From G020354025 sp964621455 (GTDB lineage: Bacteria > Fidelibacterota > Marinisomatia > SCGC-AAA003-L08 > TS1B11): a stretch of 8,672 bases of DNA. The DNA lies in NCBI GenBank assembly GCA_964621455.1, contig CAZULW010000089.1:1-8672 (forward strand). Reading direction: 5' to 3'. A model generated the notes under the pieces. The model made no database searches. It was given only the letters and a program-made list of their open reading frames with translations, and was not told where the DNA came from. The position numbers and the translations under genes were made by a program. Below are positions 1-5,620 of this stretch, one piece after another (position 1 is the stretch's first letter; each line of letters begins with the position of its first letter).

Positions 1-155
1 CTCCGCCTCCCTCACCTGCACCTCCCCGGTGTTTACTTCGTCCAAGGACCGGGATAACTCATCCAGCACATCTGGCGTCAGTGTGTTGAGGGCCTCCTGC
101 CGGTCAATCGTAAGCGTGGCCCCAGGATCGAAAATGTCAGTCCTGAAAAATCCAT
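1..155 (-). CDS. Possible enoyl-CoA hydratase/isomerase (crotonase) family N-terminus, partial, apparent frameshift
   Basis: Downstream of trkH a minus-strand frame stays open from the trkH stop to the window edge. From about base 120 down it reads ATLTIDRQEALN, then TPDVLDELSRSLDEV. This resembles the crotonase N-terminal pattern 'vatltlnRPealNaln.ell.eL..aldev', the first strand and helix of enoyl-CoA hydratase/isomerase enzymes, which act on acyl-CoA thioesters. That frame has no ATG or TTG near its start. A good ATG lies at 155-153, seven bases after an AAAAGGA site, but in a neighbouring frame that stops after 25 codons (MDFSGLTFSILGP...). Adding one base between the ATG and base 118 would join the two; short runs at 146-150 (5 bases), 131-134 and 120-123 (4 each) are candidate spots. 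It could be a sequencing or assembly slip, a real frameshift, or a gene with an unusual start. Only about 50 residues are visible, so the family call is tentative and no substrate can be given. Confidence 0.5.
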
Positions 156-162
156 GGAAATA

Positions 163-169
163 TCCTTTT
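163..169 (-). promoter_or_regulatory. Ribosome binding site for the gene after trkH
   Basis: AAAAGGA on the minus strand lies seven bases upstream of the ATG at 155-153 and 14 bases below the trkH stop. It is the best Shine-Dalgarno match near the end of trkH. It argues that the ATG is a true start even though the family-like frame begins one base out of register. Confidence 0.55.
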
Positions 170-183
170 CGCTTGCTGAAAGA

Positions 184-1650
184 TTACTTCCAGAAAGTAC
201 GGCTGAAGAGCACCATCACGGTAAAGATCTCCAGGCGGCCCAGGAGCATTGCAAAGCTGAGCAGCCACTTGGCGCCGTCGGCCAGGTGGGCATAATTATC
301 GTAAGGGCCCACTGCTCCGAAGGCCGGGCCGATGTTCCCCATGGCTGAGGCCGAGGCCCCCATAGCCGTAACCATGTCCATGTTGAAAAAGCTGAGGACC
401 AAGGACACGATCAGGAAGAGACCCAGATAGAACACAAGGAACCCGAGGGTATTGCGAATTACATCATCGGGTATGGTACTATCCCCTACCTTGACGGGAA
501 TAATGGCGTGGGGGTGTATGAGCTTGCGCACCTCGGCTATGGCGTATTTGAGGACCACCATAATGCGAATGACCTTGATGCCGCCCCCGGTGGAGCCGGC
601 CATCCCACCCACGAAAAAGAGGGCGAACACCAGCATATGGGCGAAGGGCGACCAGGTCTCGTAGTCCACCGTGCCGTAGCCGGTGGTGGTGGTAATGGAG
701 GTGGCAATGAACAGCGAATGCCGCAGGCTGTATTCACCCCAGCCATAGTTGTTGACGGAGGTATTGATAAAGAGCAGCAGGGTGAACAGTCCGATGACGC
801 TCAGGAAGAACAGCAGCTCCCGGTTACCCTTGTACTGGTTCTCCCGGCCCAGTATCAGCTTGCCGTGGAGGGTGAAGTTTATCCCCGCCATCAGCATGAA
901 GAAGATTACCACATATTGAATATAGGGTGTCTGGCTGTTGAAACTGTCGTTGAAAATGGAGAACCCGCCCGTGGCCATGGTGGTGCAGGTATGGGTCAGG
1001 CTTGCGAACCAGGACAGGCCCCCGATACGGAGGAGGACGGCTTCGGCGGCGCTGATGATGAGATAGGTCAGCCAGAGGGTCTTGGCCGTCTGCTGGATTC
1101 GGGGTTGGATTCGGTCGACGGTTGGCCCCGGCACCTCCGCCCTTAGTAGCGCGGTCCCTCCCATTCCCAGGAAGGGCAGGATGGCGACGGAGAACATGAT
1201 GATCCCCATACCGCCGATCCACTGGATGAAGGCCCGCCAGAAAAGGATCCCCCGGGGCATGCTTTCGATGCCCTGGGGCAGGTGGGGATGGCGACCGACG
1301 TCACCAAGGATAGTGGCGCCGGTCGTGGTGAGCCCGGACATGGCCTCGAAGAAGGCGTCCGTGAAGCTGGGAATCTGCCGGGAGATGAAGAACGGCAGGG
1401 AGGCAAACAGGGCCAGGGAGAGCCAGCCCAGCGTGACAATGGCAAACCCATCCCGGATAGCGAGGGTGTAACGACCCCTGGTAAGCAGGTAGCCGGGGCC
1501 CCCTATCCCGAGACAGATGGCCACAGACAGGAGCAGGGCCGGCAAGTCCCCGTCGCCATAATGCCACGCCCAGGCGGCGCTGAAAAGCATGAAGATCCCC
1601 AGGAAGACAGTGAGTAAACAGAGGGTATTGAAGACGGCCTTCTTGTTCAC
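184..1650 (-). CDS. trkH: Trk-type potassium uptake membrane subunit TrkH
   Basis: TrkH is the inner-membrane K+ translocating subunit of the Trk system, gated by a cytoplasmic TrkA ring. The 488-residue protein matches the usual length (about 485). It is very hydrophobic and carries four pore-loop filter segments in order: TTGAT (109-113), ATGGFS (226-231), TTGYGT (322-327) and AMGNIGP (436-442). All four filter glycines are present, which in this superfamily goes with K+ selectivity. The glycine-rich GGMAGSTGGGIK segment (348-359) matches the intramembrane gating loop, and the C-terminus (AMLLGRLEIFTVMVLF...FWK) is typical. I chose the GTG at 1650-1648, seven bases after the trkA stop. It gives a normal N-terminus beginning with a membrane helix, whereas the longer open frame reaching 1782 would lie inside trkA. 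The Shine-Dalgarno signal is weak (GAG), so translation is probably coupled to trkA. Confidence 0.95.
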   Translation of the reverse strand: MNKKAVFNTLCLLTVFLGIFMLFSAAWAWHYGDGDLPALLLSVAICLGIGGPGYLLTRGRYTLAIRDGFAIVTLGWLSLALFASLPFFISRQIPSFTDAFFEAMSGLTTTGATILGDVGRHPHLPQGIESMPRGILFWRAFIQWIGGMGIIMFSVAILPFLGMGGTALLRAEVPGPTVDRIQPRIQQTAKTLWLTYLIISAAEAVLLRIGGLSWFASLTHTCTTMATGGFSIFNDSFNSQTPYIQYVVIFFMLMAGINFTLHGKLILGRENQYKGNRELLFFLSVIGLFTLLLFINTSVNNYGWGEYSLRHSLFIATSITTTTGYGTVDYETWSPFAHMLVFALFFVGGMAGSTGGGIKVIRIMVVLKYAIAEVRKLIHPHAIIPVKVGDSTIPDDVIRNTLGFLVFYLGLFLIVSLVLSFFNMDMVTAMGASASAMGNIGPAFGAVGPYDNYAHLADGAKWLLSFAMLLGRLEIFTVMVLFSRTFWK

Positions 1651-1657
1651 AGCAGTC

Positions 1658-3004
1658 TCAGGTAAAGAATTTCTGAACCTTTTCCACTTCGGTGTTCTGC
1701 AAGAAAACCAACACGCGATCCCCCGGGAGGATTTTACTATCACCCGTGGGAATCTCGATGCCCTCGCCTCGGATGACGGCACCCAGTATCGCCCCCGGCG
1801 GCAAAGTGACCTCCCTGACCGGCTTCCTGGTCATTTTGCTTCCCTTTTCCGTCACAACCTCTACCGCTTCTATCCCCACGTCCTCGAAGGGACTCACGGC
1901 CCTGTCATGGCTGGACTTGATGACTCGCAGAATGGCTTCAACCGTGGCCATGTTCTTGCTGATGGTAGCGTCGATGCCGATGCGCCGGGCGGTGGGCAGG
2001 TAGATGGTGGTGGCCAGGTGCACGACCACATGCTTGGCCCCCAACTGCTTGGCCAGCAGGCCGGTGAGGAGATTGGTTTGCTCGTCTTCGGTGACGGCGA
2101 TAAAGCTGTCCATCTCGCTGATGTTCTCTGAAACCAGGAAGTCGATGTCGGTTCCATCCCCGTGGAGTACGAGGGTATTCACCAGAGTAGGGGCGATTTC
2201 CCAGGCTTTGGTCTTATTGGACTCCACCAGCTTCACATCGAGGTCATCTTGAAGCCGTTGAGCCAACCGCCGACCGATTTTACTCGCCCCCAGGATCATG
2301 ATCTTGTGGACCTCACGATGGGGCTTGCCCAGCATAGTCATAATGACCGGAATGTGGCGCGTCTCACTCATCACGTAAACGATATCCCCGGCTTGATAGA
2401 TGGTATCGGCCCGGGGAATAAAGTTTTCTCCCTCGTGATTGAGGGCAATAACCTTGTGCGGCACTTCCCGGTTGGAATTGGATACATCTTCGACGGTGCG
2501 ATAAAGAAGCGGTGAGGAAGCCTCCAGGCGCACACCCACCAGCTGAAGCCGACCACCCTCGAACTCCTTTACGTCCATGGCCGAACTCTGGCGCAGGAGC
2601 CGCTCGACCTCCTCCACGGCCGCCAGCTCGGGATGGATCACCTCATCGATACCGAACCTGGAAGGCTGTAGGATGGCCGTGTTCGAAGTGTATTCCGTAT
2701 TCCTCAAACGGGCGATCACTGTCCTGGCCCCCAGCTCCCGGGCCATCTCACTGGCAACCAGGTTGACCTCATCAATACGTGTCAGGGCCAGGAAGATGTC
2801 GGCGCTGCCCACCTGGGCCTGGCACAGCACAGAAGGAGTGGCGCCGTTCCCCTCCAGTGTGCTCACATCGAGGGTTTCACTGGCACGCTTCACCCTCACC
2901 GGATTGATGTCTACGAGGGTAATGTCGTGATCTTCCTGACTGAGCTCTTTGGCCAGGTTGAACCCAACCTCACCAGCGCCTATAATGACAATCTTGAGTG
3001 ACAT
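1658..3004 (-). CDS. trkA: Trk potassium uptake regulatory subunit TrkA
   Basis: TrkA is a peripheral cytoplasmic protein that binds NAD(H) or adenine nucleotides and gates TrkH. At 448 residues it has the full two-RCK layout of the family (E. coli TrkA is about 458). The first Rossmann domain (about 1-120) opens with GAGEVG at 9-14 and has an acidic residue, D32, at the end of the second strand. A C-terminal RCK subdomain follows (about 140-225). The second Rossmann domain (about 232-350) carries GASKIG at 239-244 and E261 in the matching acidic position, and a last RCK_C domain (about 370-448) ends the protein. The ATG at 3004-3002 has AGG (3012-3010) five bases upstream and lies one base after the threonine aldolase stop; trkH starts seven bases after its own stop. 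The three genes are therefore very likely co-transcribed. Having trkA directly before trkH strongly supports both names. Confidence 0.95.
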   Translation of the reverse strand: MSLKIVIIGAGEVGFNLAKELSQEDHDITLVDINPVRVKRASETLDVSTLEGNGATPSVLCQAQVGSADIFLALTRIDEVNLVASEMARELGARTVIARLRNTEYTSNTAILQPSRFGIDEVIHPELAAVEEVERLLRQSSAMDVKEFEGGRLQLVGVRLEASSPLLYRTVEDVSNSNREVPHKVIALNHEGENFIPRADTIYQAGDIVYVMSETRHIPVIMTMLGKPHREVHKIMILGASKIGRRLAQRLQDDLDVKLVESNKTKAWEIAPTLVNTLVLHGDGTDIDFLVSENISEMDSFIAVTEDEQTNLLTGLLAKQLGAKHVVVHLATTIYLPTARRIGIDATISKNMATVEAILRVIKSSHDRAVSPFEDVGIEAVEVVTEKGSKMTRKPVREVTLPPGAILGAVIRGEGIEIPTGDSKILPGDRVLVFLQNTEVEKVQKFFT

Positions 3005-3005
3005 G

Positions 3006-4031
3006 TCAACCTAGTACCTTTTGTAATGTATGGATTGCGTTGTGGATGTCATCATCGGATAAGTCGTGATGGGTAACGAGCCTGATCTTCTGCCCGGCAA
3101 GGGCCAGACACAGTACCCCTTCACCCTGCAATCGCTCTTCGATTTCCACCCCCGTCCCCTTCTGTTCGTCCACACTGAACATCACGATGTTGGTGTGTAC
3201 CTCGTCGGGTTTGATGCTTACACCCGGCAATTGGCTGAGAGCCTCAGCCAGCCGCCGGGCCCGCTGGTGGTCACGGACGAGGTCATCCACGTGGTTCCAG
3301 ATGGCAAAAAGCCCACCTGAGGCAATGATCCCAACCTGGCGCATACCGCCGCCGAACAATTTCCGATAGCGGTGGGCGCGCTGGATGAAGGTTCGACTGC
3401 CGCACAGCACCGACCCCACCGGCGCCCCCAGCCCCTTGGACAGGCAGAGAGAGACTGAGTCAAAGGGCACGGACCACTCACTGGCGGGAATACCGGTAGC
3501 CACTACCGCGTTCATGAGCCGGGCCCCGTCCAGATGCATCAGCAGGTCGTGGGACCGGGCCACGTCGGCGATACGATGGGTCTCTTCCAGGGGAAAGATG
3601 GTCCCACCGGCCTGGTTATGGGTATTTTCAATGGCAATAAGCCTGGTGGGCGGCACGTGGACGTTCCGGGGCCTGATCACCTCTTCCACCTGCCGGGCGG
3701 TGAAAACCCCCAGCCGGCCCTGGATCGGATTGAGCTGTACCTGGCTGTGAAAGGCCGGCCCCCCCGCTTCGTAGTTCATGATGTGAGCCCCGGCCTCGCA
3801 GATCACCTCATCGCCCGGCTGGGTGTGGACCTTGATGGCGATCTGGTTGCTCATGGTACCTGAAGGGACGAACAGTCCCGCCTCCTTGCCCAGCAGCCGG
3901 GCTACCTCCTCCTGCAGCTCGATGACCGTGGGGTCCTCCCCGAAAACGTCATCCCCCACGCTGGCTTGCGCCATGGCCTGCCGCATAGCCTTCGAAGGGG
4001 TGGTTACCGTGTCGCTGCGGAGATCAATCAT
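3006..4031 (-). CDS. ltaE: Low-specificity L-threonine aldolase (PLP-dependent)
   Basis: This cytoplasmic PLP enzyme cleaves L-threonine or L-allo-threonine to glycine and acetaldehyde. The 341-residue protein has the family length and motifs: the opening MIDLRSDTVT, GDDVFGEDPT (26-35), SGTMSNQ (57-63) for cofactor phosphate binding, H83 in EAGAHIMNYEAGG (stacks on PLP in the family), HLDGAR (166-171) with D168 and R171, and SLCLSKGLGAPVGS with K199 as the Schiff-base lysine. I chose the ATG at 4031-4029 because the conserved family start begins exactly there. An in-frame TTG at 4103 would add 24 residues with no family match. No Shine-Dalgarno sequence is visible before the ATG. It is the first gene after the 317-base gap and ends one base before trkA. 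A metabolic link between threonine cleavage and K+ uptake is not obvious, so the clustering may be incidental. Serine hydroxymethyltransferase-like side activity is possible. Confidence 0.93.
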   Translation of the reverse strand: MIDLRSDTVTTPSKAMRQAMAQASVGDDVFGEDPTVIELQEEVARLLGKEAGLFVPSGTMSNQIAIKVHTQPGDEVICEAGAHIMNYEAGGPAFHSQVQLNPIQGRLGVFTARQVEEVIRPRNVHVPPTRLIAIENTHNQAGGTIFPLEETHRIADVARSHDLLMHLDGARLMNAVVATGIPASEWSVPFDSVSLCLSKGLGAPVGSVLCGSRTFIQRAHRYRKLFGGGMRQVGIIASGGLFAIWNHVDDLVRDHQRARRLAEALSQLPGVSIKPDEVHTNIVMFSVDEQKGTGVEIEERLQGEGVLCLALAGQKIRLVTHHDLSDDDIHNAIHTLQKVLG

Positions 4032-4046
4032 GGGTGCGGCGAAGAG

Positions 4047-4070
4047 AAAAAGGCCCGGGAAAAGGCCCCT
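4047..4070 (-). promoter_or_regulatory. Weak terminator- or attenuator-like repeat in the threonine aldolase leader
   Basis: On the minus strand AGGGGCC (4070-4064) is followed by an 8-base loop, GGCC (4055-4052) and then five T residues (4051-4047). The four G-C pairs can be extended only by G-U and A-U pairs through the T tract, so the hairpin is weak. The stretch is also an imperfect tandem repeat of GGGCCTTTTC. It ends 15 bases before the threonine aldolase ATG. It could be a weak terminator for the upstream operon, an attenuator, or simply a repeat. Confidence 0.2.
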
Positions 4071-4117
4071 GATGGTCCTTCCAGCGCCGCTGTTCCGTGA
4101 CAACGCAGCGGGCCGTT

Positions 4118-4144
4118 ATGATAATTCCTGGCGCGGTTAGACAA
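4118..4144 (-). promoter_or_regulatory. Possible sigma-70-like promoter for threonine aldolase-trkA-trkH
   Basis: Minus-strand TTGTCT (4144-4139) and TATCAT (4123-4118) resemble -35 and -10 boxes. The 15-base spacing is shorter than the usual 17, and the pair was found by eye. It would give a leader of about 80 bases before the threonine aldolase ATG. It is the only AT-rich patch in the lower half of the gap. Transcription by read-through from the murA operon is the alternative. Confidence 0.25.
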
Positions 4145-4169
4145 GGGTCGCCTGCAGGCGTTCGAGGCG

Positions 4170-4325
4170 TCAGTCTCCCATCCGGGCCTGTCCGGCGGCT
4201 TGTCCGGCATCCTGACGGATCAGACGGGCAGGGCACCGGCGCCCCCGGTTATCGGCCAGCGACTCGGGATGTGAAGCCAACGTCCGGCCAAGTCTGACGA
4301 GGGTCATCATTTTCCAATTATTCAA
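4170..4325 (-). CDS. Possible small protein of 51 residues, function unknown
   Basis: An open frame runs from a TTG at 4325-4323 to a TGA at 4172-4170. It is preceded by GGGAGG (4338-4333) with a 7-base spacer, one of the best Shine-Dalgarno sequences in the window. The product would begin LNNWKMMTLVRLGRTL, with methionine at the TTG in practice, and end with an AGQAAGQA repeat and ARMGD. It is basic and has no clear membrane helix. Two in-frame ATGs (4310-4305) are alternative starts but are less well spaced. I recognise no family. Against it are the TTG start, the lack of strong codon-position bias by eye, and the fact that open frames of this size arise by chance in GC-rich DNA. It lies 23 bases after the murA stop, so it would be the last gene of that operon if real. 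Confidence 0.25.
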   Translation of the reverse strand: MNNWKMMTLVRLGRTLASHPESLADNRGRRCPARLIRQDAGQAAGQARMGD

Positions 4326-4332
4326 GATACGA

Positions 4333-4338
4333 CCTCCC
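4333..4338 (-). promoter_or_regulatory. Shine-Dalgarno-like site before the possible small frame
   Basis: GGGAGG on the minus strand lies seven bases before the TTG at 4325-4323 and overlaps the edge of a 10-base palindrome. It is the main reason to consider the 51-residue frame at all, since no recognised gene starts just below it. Confidence 0.3.
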
Positions 4339-4348
4339 GGTACCGGAA

Positions 4349-5620
4349 TCAACCCTTCTGAACCTGTTGGTCTCCGGCCACCCGCTCTATACGCGCTCCC
4401 AACCCGGCAAACTTTTTCTCAATGGTTTCATAGCCGCGGTCGAGGTGGTACACCCGTGATATTTCGGATGTGCCCCGGGCCACCAGCGCCGCCAGGACCA
4501 GTGAGGCGCTGGCGCGAATGTCGGTGGACATGACCGGTGCTCCGATCAGCTCCGTCGGCCCCTCAACGGTGGCCGTATTCCCTTCCAGCCTGATTCGGGC
4601 TCCCAGCCGGGCCAGCTCCGGCACGTGGGCGAAGCGATCCAGGTAGATCGCGTCCCGGACCACGCTGCTCCCTTCGGCCTGGGTCATGAAGGCGATCCAT
4701 TGGGCCTGAAGGTCGGTAGGATAGCCGGGGTAGGGGGCGGTGGTTATGTCCACCGGCTGGATGGTGGACGGGCGGGAGACTTCGATAACCTCGTCAGACC
4801 GCTTCAGGACAACCCCGGCGGCCTCCAGCTTGCCCAGAAGCGCTGTCAGGTGATCCTCACGGGCGCCCTTGATCCTCACCTTGTCACCGGCCATGGCGCC
4901 GGCGATGAGAAAGGTGGCCGCTTCAACCCGGTCGGGGATGATTTCCTCTTCCGCGCCGTGCAGCTCTTTCTGACCGGTGACGTGCAGGGTCGTCGTGCCG
5001 ATGCCATCGATCCGGGCCCCCATCTTTTGCAGGAAGCGAGCCAGGCCAGTGATTTCCGGCTCCCGGGCGGCGTTGGTCAGGACGGTCTCTCCTTCGGCCC
5101 GGACGGCGGCCATAAGGGCATTCCCGGTAGCGCCGACGCTGCTCGTGTCAAAATTGATGGCGCCGCCCTTAAGCCGCCCTTTGGCGATGATGTACCCCCC
5201 GTCAAGGGTGACCTCGGCTCCCAGCGTCTCCATCGCCATCAGGTGCAGGTCCACGGGCCTTGGCCCCCAGTTGCATCCGCCGGGCAGGGACACGCGGCAC
5301 CTGCCAAACCGGGCCGCCAGAGGACCCAGCACATAGAACGAGGCCCGCATGGTCTTCACCAGCTCATAGGGCGCCTCCGGGTTGTTGCAGGCGGTGGTAT
5401 CGATCTCCATACGGTTGTGCTCAAAGACGACCCTGGCACCGATAATCTCCATCAGACGGGCCATGGTCAAGGTATCGTGGAGGCAGGGGACATTGTGCAG
5501 GACATAGCGATCCGGCCAGAGCAGGCTGGCCGCCATAATGGGCAGGACGGCGTTTTTCGCACCGGAGATGGAAACCTCGCCCGATAACGCATAACGCCCT
5601 TCGATGATGAACTTATCCAT
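4349..5620 (-). CDS. murA: UDP-N-acetylglucosamine 1-carboxyvinyltransferase MurA
   Basis: MurA transfers enolpyruvate from phosphoenolpyruvate to UDP-GlcNAc, the first committed cytoplasmic step of peptidoglycan synthesis and the target of fosfomycin. The 423-residue protein has the family length and two-domain EPSP-synthase-like fold. Key residues are in place: K22 in SGAKNAVLP, the catalytic cysteine C116 in LPGGCNWGPRPVDLH, and the general base D303 in PYPGYPTDLQAQ; RFAHVPELARLGA follows. Cysteine rather than aspartate at 116 predicts fosfomycin sensitivity at the target level (inference). The ATG at 5620-5618 gives the standard MDKFIIEG start, with GGAAAG nine bases upstream. An open frame continues to 5677 but its extra 19 residues are inside recN and do not look like MurA. 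The start overlaps the recN end by 8 bases, suggesting coupled translation. In the active loop NWG replaces the more common AIG or TIG. Confidence 0.96.
   Translation of the reverse strand: MDKFIIEGRYALSGEVSISGAKNAVLPIMAASLLWPDRYVLHNVPCLHDTLTMARLMEIIGARVVFEHNRMEIDTTACNNPEAPYELVKTMRASFYVLGPLAARFGRCRVSLPGGCNWGPRPVDLHLMAMETLGAEVTLDGGYIIAKGRLKGGAINFDTSSVGATGNALMAAVRAEGETVLTNAAREPEITGLARFLQKMGARIDGIGTTTLHVTGQKELHGAEEEIIPDRVEAATFLIAGAMAGDKVRIKGAREDHLTALLGKLEAAGVVLKRSDEVIEVSRPSTIQPVDITTAPYPGYPTDLQAQWIAFMTQAEGSSVVRDAIYLDRFAHVPELARLGARIRLEGNTATVEGPTELIGAPVMSTDIRASASLVLAALVARGTSEISRVYHLDRGYETIEKKFAGLGARIERVAGDQQVQKG

Larger units (their letters stand above)
4032..4348. other. Intergenic region between murA and threonine aldolase
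   Basis: This is the only stretch over 300 bases in the window without a confident gene. It contains the possible small reading frame at 4170-4325, a 12-base perfect palindrome CGCCTGCAGGCG (4149-4160), a 10-base palindrome CCGGTACCGG (4337-4346) right after the murA stop, a promoter-like pair, and the T-rich repeat before the threonine aldolase gene. On the minus strand GCCGGACA occurs twice within about 20 bases near 4190-4210. I see no tRNA, no recognised riboswitch core, no strong intrinsic terminator and no mobile-element ends. Confidence 0.7.

Noticed and set aside
508..1146. Plus-strand open frame of 212 codons
   Set aside because: It lies wholly within trkH on the other strand, has a low-complexity composition and shows no recognisable motif.
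1651..1782. N-terminal extension of TrkH up to base 1782
   Set aside because: The extra 44 residues overlap the trkA coding sequence and do not resemble TrkH, while the GTG at 1650 gives the normal length and a helix-first N-terminus.
4140..4180. tRNA-like T-loop (GGCG TTCGAGG CGTC) on the plus strand
   Set aside because: Only a four-pair stem forms, with no matching acceptor, D or anticodon arms around it.
4170..4260. Riboswitch in the murA-threonine aldolase gap, suggested by repeated GCCGGACA
   Set aside because: I could not match the conserved core of any riboswitch class I know, and the repeat coincides with codons of the possible small frame.
4625..5587. Plus-strand open frame of 320 codons
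   Set aside because: It is antisense to murA, whose catalytic motifs are all present. Its translation is rich in G, H, Q and D with no domain, as expected for the complement of a GC-rich gene.
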